Below are positions 30,011 through 42,172 of a stretch of DNA of 64,000 nucleotides, one piece after another. How positions within the stretch are numbered: position 1 is the first letter of the stretch; each line of letters opens with the position of its first letter. The notes beneath the pieces are model-generated. The model made no database searches, was not told where the DNA came from, and saw only the letters and a program-made list of their open reading frames with translations. Source of the stretch: Isoetes taiwanensis (taxonomy: Eukaryota > Streptophyta > Lycopodiopsida > Isoetales > Isoetaceae); assembly GCA_021234155.1 (NCBI GenBank), contig JAJEKV010000025.1, forward strand, positions 14,880,867-14,944,866, in the 5' to 3' direction. Both the position numbers and the translations under genes were made by a program.

Positions 30011-33000
30011 AATGTTCTTGGTTGACCAAGAGCTAGCACTCCACCATATCCCCTCAATAGGTAGACTAACCGGCCTAGCTATGGAATGGAATGAGAATTC
30101 CAGCCTTGAACCAGAATATGGGAGAATTTTTTTCCCCATTAGCGGGGATCGTAATTAGATTAAGTATAGTCTAAGTGGTAGAAATAATATAGTCAAAAGA
30201 AACCTTTCTAGTAAATTTGAGCTCAAGTTGTTCATGAACCGCACCTTCCAAGCAAAAAATTGAACGAAAATCGCCAAAAGAAAGCTTGAAAGAAATGGCG
30301 AAATGACCACTACTTGGCCCAAAAAGGAATTAGGAAATTTTGAGAAATAGTTAAGGATTAGGGAAGTACCTTTAATTATTAACCCATAGTTATAATAAAT
30401 TTACTCTTAAGAAAAGTATCTAATAAACCTATGGAAACACCTCTACTCCCTAGAAGTTCCCCAAATGGTAGCTTGAACCTCTCCCTTACCCTTGTAAAGC
30501 CTAATTAGAAGCTAATCTCCTGAAGCTGCCATAAGAGTGTCCAACCTAACCAACAAAATTTACCCAGATCGACCCAAAGGAGCCGGAAGATAGAGGCAAG
30601 ATCGCCAAGAGGCCACCATCAAGGAAGCTGCTGTTGGGAGGGACCAAACAAGTAGCTAGGAAGGTCGAAGCTCCAGCTTGGTAACCGAACGCCGGCACTC
30701 ACGTGGGCGACAAGCAAATTCTGAGGCTCTGCTTGTAGGCTAGACCGACGAACTTGGCCACTCAAGCTCTCGCATCTAATCGCTTTTTACCGTGAGGAGG
30801 AGCAAATCGACTTAGCACTTCAGCGTAATGATCGCAAGGTCAGGAAAAATTGAGATCGCGGGCGCTCGCCGGCAAGGGAAGAGCAAGTAGCGAGAGCAAC
30901 CGGGCAACAGGGAGCAATCCCAAAGAACAAGAGAGAGCAGAGAAGAGCAAGTAGCGAGCAACTCGGAGCAACGCAAGCAAATCCTTAACGGGGAAGGGAG
31001 AAAGTGGAAGAGCAAGTAGCGAGAGCAACGAGCAATCTAAGGAGCAACCCCAAAGAACAAGGAGAGCAGGAGAAGAGCAAGTAGCCAGAGCAACCTCGGC
31101 AACAGAGCAACCCCAACACCAGAAGAATAGGGGAGCAAAGAAGCAAGAGGGAGCAACCCTCAAGAATACGAAAATAACCCATGCAAAGAGAACAAAGAAG
31201 AAGGCGAAGCGAAAGCAACCAATGCCAAGAAAAGCCGCATAAAGAGGCATGAAGCTAGGGCGAGGGAGAGCATGGTTATCGAGAACCACAACTGACGAAT
31301 CGGAGGAGGATGAGCCCGAGGAAGAAGGACCAAAACGGGCAAGGGGCTAAAGAAGAAGAGGAGGAGGAGGTCAAGAAAAGACGAGGCCTACACGCCTGCA
31401 AACCATATCCAATGCAAATTAAGGAGGGCAACATCAGCGAGAAGCTACTTAAAGCTCAAGCAAGATATGGAGTAATGAAGAAGAAGGCAAGATACAAGAT
31501 TTATCTCCGCCAAACAATCCGACAAGGCAACACTAGAGTCGAAAATCAAGCCTCCACCACCTTGACCCGATTCCCCAAGAACGTCCCGCCATGGGCCAAA
31601 TCCCCAAAGACAAATAGAGCTGCTCAAAGATATTCGACATTGCCAACATCATACCACCGATGATCCGTAAACTCTCTTTCGAAAGTGCCTACATCAAAGG
31701 TCTATTGAGGAGTTCAAGATGGGCCACCGACTACGGAACCACATCAACGATGGCGGGATCTCGCCGAAGCGGCCAAAGCCGAGGAGGCCAAGATCCGCAC
31801 CATTCATGCCAAGAGGATGACCATTACGCCAAGAGCATGAACCTAGCACCTAAGGATTAGAAAAAAAAAAAAAAAAAAAAATGAATGAAATTTAGGAATC
31901 TTTGAATAAGATTTTGAACTTGTATGTATATATGTTCCTAGAATTAATGGTTATATGTATATATATGGAGTCAAAGTCAACTCGGGTTGGATCATGCGAA
32001 AGGCCTCTCGTCGCCGCTAACGCAGCCTCATTTTTCGCTGGCAACCCGGTTTGCAAAAAAAAAAAAAAAAAAAAAAAAAAGTCAAAGTCAACTCGGGTCC
32101 CATCACAGAAACCCCTCACAACCCCCCTTGACGCAGGGGCTATTTCTCGCGACGCCACCCGATTTCGGCATTTTGACAGTTATAGGTGTCCAATTTGAGT
32201 AATAAAAGTTGCTAGTTAGGTTAGAATCATGCTGAAAAGTCATGTTAGGATGTTTAAATTCCCAAAAACCCTTCATAGGAATAGAATTGACCCGAAACCG
32301 GGTCGCATCGCTGAAACCACTTTGCGCTTCCTTGACGCAGAGCCCTTTCATGACGCCACCCGATTTCGCCCAATTTTGCCTAAATTGACCAATTTTGACC
32401 CAACAAATTGCCATGTAGTGTTTCTTGCTTTGCTTTGTTTAGAATTGCACTTCATGGTAGCTCATTTGGACAACCATGGCTATAGATTCGAAGTCCGCCC
32501 CATCGAACCTTTTGTGCACGGAACCCGAGGTACCCTAGTCTATAAAAAGGGCCCTCATTTGTCATTTTCTCCCCATCAATCGCTCTCGCCTCCTTTGGCG
32601 ATTTTCTAGCCCTTTGCTTAATCCCAAAGAAATTTTTTTTTCATAGCTATCTCTCGCTCAATGGCACCATCAAGCTTTGTTAGATGGTACGAGGAGGGGC
32701 CGAGCAAGCCTTCCATGTATTTGATCATCTTTTTGATCTCCATGCCATTTTGACTACAACTCCCTATTACAATCACATCAATTGCCAATATGACCAAGCC
32801 TTATAGTTAGAACCAAGATCCTTAAGCTAGATAGAGACAAAGATTCACTCATCACAGCCTTAGTTGTCGCCTTATCTTGCTAAGTGTCTTCTTGTCTACA
32901 TATAGGTAGTATAATTAAACCTTTTCCTTAGAAACCCGGCTAGTTGCTAAGGCCTTAGAAATTGTTGTCACACGTTGGTATGATACACCAACACACGTTA

Positions 33001-35700
33001 TAGGTGCACTATCATCAAGTGTCTTCAGCCATACCTTTGTATCATAGATAATTATCTAGAAATTCATCCTATCTAGGTAATTCAGTCTAGCACACCAAGT
33101 ACACCCAAAGGAATGAGTCTCCTTCTACCACCCCATGATAGTAAATAAGTACCTTTTCGCTTGTTTAGTAGAGTGCCAAATGCCAAGTGGGTCATTTGAG
33201 GTAGAGTGGATAAAGGTATAAAAATAGGGTTTTTAAAGTAAGTAGCCATAAATAATTGTTGTGTGATAGTATTAGTTGCCTTGTGCGTAGGGCAGTAATA
33301 TAGGGTAGGAGAATCACCTTGCGCATTTCTCGACGGGAGCCACTCGACAACATCAACGAATCGAAAGAGCGAGGGCAACCTTATGGAGGAAGCTTCAGCA
33401 AATCAAAGGCCAAGATGGTGTACAGGAAAGCACGAACACGAAAAATAAAGGAGAGCCTATAGGAAGAACGATTGCGACATCAGGATTAGACACAAGACTG
33501 CCAAGAGGGCTATGCAACAGTCAATGGGCATCATGGCACTTACAAAATTGCTCACATTAGGGGAAGGGTATCTCCTAGTCAAGGATATTCTCCAAGTGCC
33601 ATATTGCCTCGAGGAACAACCCCACATCGATGACTGATGTCACAGCTACGCCACCAACAAGTAGACTTCATCGACTTATGACCCCTAAAAGATGAGACTG
33701 GACAAACCTCCTCGGAAGGGAAATTATCATAGGTATCCAGGCCATAGTAGTATCAGATTTGGACTTCAAGCAAACATGCTTGACTAAGGAGGTACTACAA
33801 GCCAGCAAGGGTGGGCTTCTCAGGAATAGGAATTTCTTCCTCATCAGCCCGATACTTCAGAGCAGCTGCATCAACCTCGACAGCGCCATCTCAAGATCAC
33901 GACAATCTTCTGCTGTAGAGATTGGAGGTCAAGCACCATCAAGAAGAGGCATCATGAGGGACCAAATACCAGAATTAATTGATCACCAAGATTAGTCCTT
34001 GTAGATGGATGCACATAAACTCCTCTAAGCAAGAGAAGTTGCACAGCTTAGAAGTGGTAAAAGCACTCAACATTGTCATCACCTTATAACAACAAAGATG
34101 CAATCAAAGCGAGACGAAAGAATAGAATCGACAAGGTCAACACCACAATATCAATCCAGGAGTTAGAAGAATCATCCTCGAATCTTGTAACCTTCAAGGC
34201 AGATGAGTCAAACACGAAAGATTCTACGCAGTGGTGAACATGACCTCCAAGCCTTTGGGATGCAACACCGAGCCTTATGTCGCCACTACATCAGCAAGTC
34301 CACTAAGAGGGATAATGTTAATGAAGATAATCAACATCAACATTTAGGACGAGAAGAGTCAAGAGTCAGAATATGTTCGACAAAAGGAATAGGGCAATGA
34401 ATGATTATACAACAACCCAAGGAGACCAGATCTTTTCAACAACTTATGAATCATCGCCTTGCTACCCAACGACTAACGACTATACCAGCTTTTAAGCAAG
34501 CTAGGGGACCTATTAGATAGTTGAGCTTCTTAGAATTATGGGTGATAACATCCATGATGGGATGGGCAATGAAATTTCGAGTAGATTTTTTGTCTTTTCC
34601 TTTAGAAAGATGGACCCAAGAATGGAGCAAAGCTTCAAGTATTGGGAAGAAAATGTATGGAGTACAATAATTGTATACATTGCCGGCAGATATCCAACAT
34701 ATTGGAACCTCTTCGTGAGTTTGATCACCTCGCTAAGAAGGATTCAATAATAGGATAACCGTCGACCATGTATATGACGAAGTACTTCCGCAAATATAAG
34801 GGATAATCCACCAAATGAAGAGAAGCAATCTAATAAGTCCGGCCAACTTCTTAGATGGCATCAACTCAAAGGTGGGGCTATTTCAAGAGGGCAATAATTA
34901 AGAAAGGGTAGATCCTAGAGTATAGATTAGATCTAAAACAAGAATAATTATCTAATCATATAGTTTTCTATGTGTGCCCAAAAGTAATGTCATGCCGACT
35001 AACTTGTGGCCATAGGATTTATGTAAGTAGTTCTTTAACTTGTAATTTTGCACCTCCTAGATGATCTTGGACATCTTTAAGAGCAAGACTCTTAAGTCTA
35101 AATCTAGGCCAGTAATTAAGCCAAGGCCAAGTAATTAGCAGCACCAACGGAACAAGAGTCAAGTTCGACATCAACCTAGAGCGAAGCAAAGTAGAGCATC
35201 GGCACCAACTTATGTACATTAGCAATTATGACCTCACAATAAGCATGCAATATTAAAGCTGGCTAAAGCAATAATTGATTATTATAAGCAAGAGATACTT
35301 ATCCCAGCACTAAAGGGCAAGTACCTTATAATTTAAGTTAAGTAATTCCAATCGTGCAACGTATGTCAGTAAAGCAATTACTTAAGTGCATCATGAGGAA
35401 TGAGGTCATACACAAAGCTACAAGTTGTCGACCCAGCCCAATAATAGTAAGAAGGAAGATGCTACTTCTTGAACAAATTTGCCTTGGGCAATTTCTAAGT
35501 TAATCAAGAAGTCCCATGATATATCTCCAGGTGAAATTTGAGAGCTTTTGCTCTATAGAGGCATAGAGTCTGAAATCACTCTTGCGACCGGGAGGCGAGC
35601 CGATCAGCAAGGCTCTTTATAGAATCAGCACTTCCAGAGCTAGCGAGCTCAAGAAGCGGTTGTAGGAGTGGGGATCCTTTCGGCCAAGATGGAAGTTTAA
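30011..35700 (+). other. Gypsy interior, gag to early pol, not resolvable
   Basis: No intact gag, protease or RNase H could be read. The region 30840-31170 is built of repeated agagcaagtagcgagagcaac-like phrases. A 117-codon frame at 31310-31663 is Lys/Glu/Arg-rich without a zinc knuckle. Two A runs lie at 31861-31881 and 32056-32080. Translation shows stops in all frames within short distances. Confidence 0.5.
31971..32375 (+). repeat. Three degenerate repeats in the gypsy leader/gag region
   Basis: The phrase caactcgggt..catc...gaaa.cc..., then gacgca(g), then gacgccacccgatttcg, recurs at about 31975-32055, 32085-32165 and 32290-32372. The first two are separated by a 25-A run, and the last two share gacgccacccgatttcg exactly. 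Origin unknown. Confidence 0.65.
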
Positions 35701-35759
35701 AGGTGTATATCAACCATGGGCAGCTCAACAAGCAACGACATAATGGATCAGCCCCAAGA

Positions 35760-36012
35760 AGCGGGATTCTTCTACAAAATCGACTTAAGCAAATAAGGAT
35801 GAAGGGGAAGATAATTATAAGACTCCTTCAAAACTTGGTATGGGCACTATCACTTCACGGTGATGCTCTTGAGTCTATGGAATGCTCCACCAACTCAGAT
35901 GCATTTGAGGGACATCTTGAAGATTCCTTGGATGATTTCTTCATCAATTCTCTTGACGACATCGTGATCTACACAAATCAATGGAAGAGCATGCAGCCAT
36001 GGAGATGTTAAG
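35760..36012 (+). pseudogene. Ty3/gypsy reverse transcriptase remnant
   Basis: Shifted frames give FYKIDLS (motif A), then GHYHFTVM and NAPPT (motif B area), and INSLDDIVIYT (motif C, with both aspartates intact) near 35946-35978. It then runs into a stop at 36009. The block is far shorter than a normal RT, and RNase H is not recognisable afterwards. Confidence 0.8.
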
Positions 36013-36399
36013 ACGCCGCCACTCATTGGCAAGCTTTTGAAGCAGCAATTTGCAATGCCATCTCCACTTGTGGCTTAATTCGCAAGAAGATAGAAGAAGC
36101 CATCTTTCCCAACATGGAGTTCAAGCACATGATGGGCTAGTCCTTACAAGAGTGCAAGAAACGGATTAAGAAAGAGAAACCTTCAAATATTTTAAAAGGA
36201 AGGTAATCTTTAATATCAAAAGAACAACTATACTCAAAGCATAAGGAGTAAGAAAAATTTTCCAGGACACGCATAATAGCCCTATTTCGGCTATGCAAAA
36301 TTTATAAAGGTCTACTTCAAGATTAGAAGTAGCTACTTCGGCCGGACATGAAGAAGCGATATAGTCGATATATCCAACAATGTCAAGGTGGCACCGCCA

Positions 36400-37343
36400 G
36401 ACAAAGGGCGGTACAACTTAATTTTTAGGAGTTTTGGAACCTTGGGGTGCAAGGCCAAGTGGGAAGTCTTCAGCATGGGTTTTATAGTTGGCCTTCCAAG
36501 GACAACAAGAAGCTTTGAAGCCTTGATGGTTGTGGTATATAGTTTATCAAAGGGCACATACTTGCCATGCCACACCATAGACACGACCTTGGATCTAGCC
36601 ATGGGGTCTACATAAGAGTTAGTTTAGGCTGCATGGAAGGCGTTAGGTCCATCATCACCAATAGAGATCCGGGAGTTCTTTAGCGGCGTTTAGCAACACT
36701 TCTTCAACATGAGCTGCACCAACTTGTTGATGGGTTTTGCTTATCTTTTCTTGTCAAATCAGCAAAGGGACCGCACCAACACAATTTTGGAGAGCTTCGT
36801 TGAGGAACTATGATTGGAACAAGTAATCCAAATGGGCGAGTACATCCACCGGGTCAATTACGTACAATAATATAAAGCAAGAGTCATCGAAGATGTCTCC
36901 CCATGATCGATTCTGATTATCAATGCTTGACCCTAGTTATGTGGCATACTCTAGTGCCCTAGGTGGGAAGTTTCTCAACAACGGCGGCATGTATCTCAAG
37001 AGCTTTTGGTAGAAGTGTGAGAACATCTTCAACAAACATGGGCACATCCGAAGAGTCTAGCAGATAGACATAAAACTCCTGGGGAGTTGTTTTGTTGTGG
37101 CGTATAAAGTTGGCTCAAGTAAAGGTTAAGCAAGGGAAGCTTCGCATCGGCAATTGTAAGAAGCTCGCCCTAGGTGGGCCGGTCCATTCAGGATCTTGGA
37201 GAAAAGTGGGCTCTCAAGCCTACAAGTGGAATCTCTTGGCCCACCTTAAGGTCTTCCATGTAAGTTTATTGAAAAGGCACGATCCTAACCCTGAGGAGGT
37301 TTGGCTACTCAACTTTGTTGGAAATGACGGAGGATCAACTTGA
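36400..37343 (+). pseudogene. Ty3/gypsy integrase remnant
   Basis: FIVGLPRTTRSFEALMVVVYSLSKGTYLPCH is the start of the core domain, with the first catalytic aspartate (VVDRLSK in relatives) replaced by tyrosine. A scrambled segment near 36700-36860 still shows phrases of the second half (NTILESFVEEL). The C-terminal part at 37092-37343 ends in HLKVFHVSLLKRHDP. Multiple stops separate the pieces, so no functional integrase is made. Confidence 0.85.
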
Positions 37344-37499
37344 AATTGTGCCTGAATTGCTTCTTGATAAAGTCATTCAAGAGGACTAGGTGCTCTCAAT
37401 TCCTCCGATTTGGTCATGTAGAAAGCACTTACCCGTGGAAGGCAAGATGGGTATTGAAGTAGGATTTGGAGAAACAATACCCAGAATTTATGAAGGAGT

Positions 37500-38407
37500 T
37501 TGATGGGTGAGTCGTCTCCGACTTGGTCGACCCCGACTTGCCAGGTGGTTAGCTAGTATGTTGTTAGTTAGCCTTAAGCCTGGCGCATGCATTCTAGTTA
37601 GTAGGGTGCATGTGCGGGGAAACTTGGATCGTGTGGGCGATGATGGGATACCTTTAGGGCATTCTCTGAGCCACACGCACCAAGAGGTGCGCATGACCAT
37701 TAGGGTCATGTGAGTGAGGAATGAGGCATGGTGGGCGATGATGGGACATCGATCCCGGATGATCTCTATGCCACGATGCGAGAATGCGCACACCTGGCCG
37801 TAGGAGGGTCATGGTGAAGGTTAAAGTGATCATCTTGCGATGATGGGATGGGATGAGGCGTTCCCTAGCTGAAACCCTCGGGGCATGATGCCTTTGGGGT
37901 GTACTCGATCCGGGGATGGGTGTACAAGGTAGCACTTCGATCATGGGCAATGATGGGAGCATCTTAAATGATCCCTAAGCTCAAATCCGAAAGGGCCATG
38001 ATCTTGGGCAAGGTAGTAGGACAACCTTGAGCGATGGTTTCGCTCAAGGAGGTAAGGGGGGTGGTCCCCTAAAACCACAAATTATTAACTAAACTAACGT
38101 AATGTGCTCCTTTTGCAGGCAAGTAGAAGGAGGACTTCAACGAGGAGGCGTTACGAGAAGATAGGGGGAGCCATAATTTAGATTATGAACCCTAATAACT
38201 CTTATAATAGTATTTTGAATTATTATAAGAAATAACGGTGTTAAGGCTATATAATTTTGTATAAGTACAAATATAGCCTAAATTTTGACCTTTTAACTAA
38301 TAAAACTTGATTGCTAAACTAAACTAAAGGTTATGACATGTTGTTGTTTTGCAGGCATAAGGTAGGTTCGTCACCTTAGCGCAATCTTTGAGGGGCGGCA
38401 TTGTCCT
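37500..38407 (+). other. Gypsy 3' untranslated region with recurring gatgatggga motif
   Basis: Between integrase and polypurine tract. From 37636 to 38030 the phrase g(c/g)gatgatggga recurs about every 70-110 bases amid diverged sequence, suggesting an old minisatellite. No protein recognised. Confidence 0.5.
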
Positions 38408-38418
38408 AAGGGGGAGAA
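38408..38418 (+). other. Polypurine tract
   Basis: aagggggagaa immediately before the 3' LTR TGTGGCGG. Confidence 0.85.
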
Positions 38419-40042
38419 TGTGGCGGTCGAGGGAATATCACGCCATAAATCACGTATATTCCTGGATCCGTCACTATACAAGTCTATCTTCATAGCCTTG
38501 TATACCATAGATTGTGGCATTAGGGGGCATGGCCAAGTTATTCTCATAACTTAGCCAACCATAGGTTAGACCATTATCCACGTGGCCTTAACCTATTGGG
38601 CACCCGCCACACGGATTCACCGATTGGTGCCACGTGGCATCCTAGGTGGACCCTAACTTATATAGGCTGAAACCCTAACCCTAGGCCTCTTTCCACCCTA
38701 GCACCCGAGACTCACCTACTCGTTGAAACCCCGTTTGAACATGGATTGTTATTGGCATAGGCTGGTGCAGCGACCCCGGGGTAGACTTGTTCTTGGGTAG
38801 GGCGGCATCTCGTGAGTCAAGACCATGGAGGCACCGGATCTGGAGGGAGAGCTTCAGGGCAGGTATGTAGGATAGTAGTTGTGATAGCTTATCTGGAATT
38901 AGCATTCCAGATATGCTAGTATCTTGTATCTAGAGTAGAGCCATCCTAGAACCCGTATTCAACATCTTGAACCCTAATCAATGAACCCTAACTATTAGTT
39001 AGATTTGTATGATTAGGTTAAGATGTTCTTCTTATGATTATTCTCATGATGTGATGATTATGTGATGATGGTTGATCATGTTTGCTCCTCTTGTATTGGG
39101 AAGGGGGGGTAGAGACCTAGAGCCATATGTAGTATGCTTCTAGATTAGACCCCTTAGTTCCTATTAGTTGCGGCCTGTGCATAGGAGCCCACCAGGCTAT
39201 CGAGGCTATGTTATGACTCAGCACCACATAACGGGGCTAGAGGGAAAGTGGAGGGAGGATCCCTGCCAGGGGGGGGGGGGGGATCCCATAGTGGGCTAGG
39301 CTTATGGTCGGTCACTTCATTGTGGGCGGGCATGGGTCCGACACCTCACAGGGCAATGGTGTTGCCCTGCCTCTCGAGAGCTGCAAGTGTTGGCTTGGCT
39401 CTCGTTTTGGGTCAAGTCGGGTGCGAATCGTGTGTCGCCCACGATTCTCTAGCCATACGGCACCTCTAGACCACTGGGAGGGGAGATGCAACCCTTCTGC
39501 CTCATCGGACCAGGGAGATGCAACTTTGGAGTAGTCCCAGATGGGTGATGCCATGGGATTGCGTGTCCAGGAAGGCTAGAGTCATGCGAGCCACATTTAG
39601 CCCATGCGCAAAGTATGCACGGGGGCGGATGGAGTGGTCAACCCTAGCCATTGTCTATAGCCAGCCCGCCATTGTTATGACTTCGATGCGCTCTATCTTG
39701 AGGCCTAGCCAGTCGGTCATCCTCCTTATGAGTCGAACCATGGGTAGGAGCTCTTATGTTTTATGGCATAGGATTATCTTCTTTGCAGTTGTGGATATGT
39801 GATGGACTACCCTTCGAGGTAGTATGTTGTATTGTTATTGCTAGTTCTGACGTTGTTTATGCTTCCGCTGTGATAGGAGCCCATAGGGGAAGGGCGCGCA
39901 AGACACCTTCGTGTCCCCTGCCCGCACTAGGATTCTTTCAGAGTGCGGGTTAGACGGAGGGCCCATGCGGTTGATGGACCGGATGGGGGATTTCCTGCCG
40001 AGTGTACGGCCGGGCGCCGTATATTTAGCAGGGAGCGTCACA
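38419..40042 (+). repeat. 3' LTR
   Basis: 1624 bp. Identical to the 5' LTR across AT-rich blocks but carrying many small deletions in GC-rich blocks; for example a run of about 13 G at 39269-39281 stands where the 5' LTR has gaaagggggcttcgggg. Confidence 0.95.
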
Positions 40043-40047
40043 TCCAC

Positions 40048-40610
40048 CTACAAGCATAGTACTTGTGGTAGATATTATTGTTCTTACAACTCAAAGTTTG
40101 TTGCCTAGGTAGTTTGTAATCTTCTAAATGCTTGTATGAAGTCCTTGTAAGCTCCACGTTTCAAACCATATAGCCACAATATCGGAGATTCGAGCATGCA
40201 CCCTCACAATTTTTGAACGTGGCATTTTGAGCCTAAACTTGAAGTCTTTTTTACTCTTGTTCTTAACCTCTTACTGAGGTACTTAACTACTACAAATGGC
40301 ATTTTGTCAAATGACAGTGGACATGTTTTGTAAAAATGTTTTCTATCTACTTAACACAAGGTCTGTTCTTTCATTCTACCCTTCACATCTTCAAACATGA
40401 CAAATCCTCTTTTGCACACCGACTACCACACATCCCCCATTCCACAAATCCATGAGCATTGTCAGCACATGTTTCTAATACAATATAGTTAAAATGGACA
40501 AATAATGGTGATGATTTTTTCATGAATTGTACCTAAAGGACATATTTTGAGCCCTTTCTACTTTACATATCTCATATGAGAAGGTTATAGGCCCTTAAAC
40601 CTTGGTCCTT
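40048..40610. repeat. Duplicon flank and start of unit U
   Basis: Matches 18386-18670 and 14848-15180 in order (gtttgtaatcttc..., cttactgaggtacttaactac..., catgaattgtacctaaagg). Ends near 40600, where paralogy stops. Confidence 0.8.
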
Positions 40611-41274
40611 GCAGGTTCTAGGGATCAAACCGCTATCCAACGTTGGATTAGGGATTGGTTACATCATATAACCTCTTGAATATTCTTTTAAAGAAAGTAT
40701 TCCAGTGATTATTTGCAATAACATCTTGGCGCCCAGGGTGTAGGGATTTTTACGGTTTCGGAAGGGTTTACTTGGATTTGCTAAGGGGTTAGAAATATGT
40801 TTGAGGGCCGGGAATCAAAGGTCACTGACGATATCGTTTAAGGATCTTTGGTGTTTTAGTGTAATATACTATAGATTCACATGGAGCTTTGGAGGTATGG
40901 GAAATAGGAGCTAACTTGTGTTATAATGTTTGGTGGCTCATCTTCTCAAGGTAAATAAGGCATCTTATATCTTTGTTTTTTGAGTTTGCAAACATTTTTA
41001 CACTACTTATCCTTGAGCTTGGAAGCAAAGTGGCAAATCCACCGAAATGAGTTGTGGAGTCCCCTCTTTTTCATGAGGCCTCCCATTGCGCTATCTATAG
41101 CTGCAGCATCAGCACATTCAAACGCCAGGTAACCCACTTGATCTTTGATTCAAATTCATTTTCTTATAGTTATTGATTTGTTTTCTAGTCTAGATCCTTA
41201 CCTTCATCTAAATGTTTTGTATTGTAATCTGATTTTGTCATTATATGTCTACTTTTAACGAAATGATTGTGCAG
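40611..41274. other. Mostly unassigned; possible exon before the FYVE fragment
   Basis: About 41074-41128 reads MRPPIALSIAAASAHSNAR and ends at a donor-like CAG|GTAACC. This could be an exon of the gene whose FYVE-type exon starts at 41275. Nothing else is recognised. Confidence 0.35.
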
Positions 41275-41350
41275 CACCATTGTCGTGCCTGTGAAAGAAG
41301 TCTATGTGCTGAGCATTCGTCAAACGAGATGGTTCGTTCAACTTTGAGAA
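41275..41350 (+). pseudogene. FYVE-type zinc-finger exon fragment
   Basis: After an acceptor (TGTGCAG, to 41274) the frame reads HHCRACERSLCAEHSSNEMV. The (R)HHCRxC core is the signature of FYVE fingers, which bind phosphatidylinositol 3-phosphate on endosomes. Here E replaces the usual glycine after the second cysteine. No other finger exon follows; the next recognised exons belong to a TOPLESS-like gene. Isolated fragment. Confidence 0.6.
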
Positions 41351-41580
41351 TTAATTTATCTACCTGGCATGATGATAAATTAGAAGAACTGATTATTGAA
41401 TAGTAGACCATTCTACCTATTTTAGAGGCTGGAGCTCAATGGACCTTTAAAGTTTGACACATTTCATCATGATCTATGCCTCTGTAAGTAATATCTTCTC
41501 TTTTCATGGTCTACTGTTTATCTATGGCGAATAATCTCAGTTTAAGTGGTAGTGCTTATTAATTGGTCTGTTAATTCCAG

Positions 41581-42172
41581 GCTGCCGTGTTAAAGACCTT
41601 GTTGTTCAAGTCAATAGGGTAGTTTTGAGTCCAGATGGAGGCCTCTTAGGTATGTGCTGCCTATATGTGTATATACATGTTTGTGTTAATCATCGTGTGA
41701 ATAATGTCGCTTTCATGCCATCTTCAGTGGCATTTGGAAAGGTGTCTTTGCAATGGTTTTTAACAGGTGTGGCATTTTAATGCGCGTGGCTTTCTCCAAG
41801 CATGTGGTTTGGATTTACCAAATATGATGGTGGGAGTGACTTGCACAACACTTAGAAGTATGCATGGACTAATGACTTCTAAGACCAACTATATAATGTA
41901 TAAATAACTCAAAACTTGTTGTGATGTAGATCGATGCACATATTGGTGATGTTAATGATCTCGCATTTGCTCATCCTAACAAGCAGTTTTGCATTATATC
42001 CTATGGGGATGATAAAACCATAAAGGCGCCCTAAAGTTTTGATAAGAAGTAGTTTATTGTTCAAAAACTGGTGTGCTATTAGGTATGGGATGCGATGTTT
42101 ATCACGCAAGCTATATACTTTTGAAGGGGCCTGTCTATTCTATATGCCTTCATCATAAAGATAATATTCCCC
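41581..42172 (+). pseudogene. TOPLESS-like WD40 corepressor fragment
   Basis: Successive exon-like pieces are VNRVVLSPDGGLLG with donor at 41649; VAFSKHVVWIY (41788-41861 region); IDAHIGDVNDLAFAHPNKQF and GDDKTIK (41930-42040); VWDA (42083); and GPVYSICLHHKDNI (to about 42172). The order and junctions follow the WD40 part of plant TOPLESS/TPR corepressors, which tether histone deacetylases to repressors such as Aux/IAA. Stops and frameshifts interrupt every piece, and the N-terminal LisH/CTLH part is absent. Confidence 0.75.

Larger units (their letters stand above)
28344..40042 (+). mobile_element. Ty3/gypsy LTR retrotransposon, complete ends, degenerate interior
   Basis: 11.7 kb bounded by two LTRs and an exact 5-bp target duplication TCCAC (28339-28343 and 40043-40047). 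A primer-binding site resembling the initiator-Met tRNA 3' end follows the 5' LTR, and a polypurine tract precedes the 3' LTR. Reverse transcriptase remnants lie upstream of integrase remnants, the Ty3/gypsy order. No long intact pol frame survives. The insertion separated 28330 from 40043, which continues with a duplicon sequence also seen at 18386. Confidence 0.95.

Noticed and set aside
31902-32202. Lysine-run frames around 32060
   Set aside because: Produced by the 25-A run inside the retrotransposon; not a protein.
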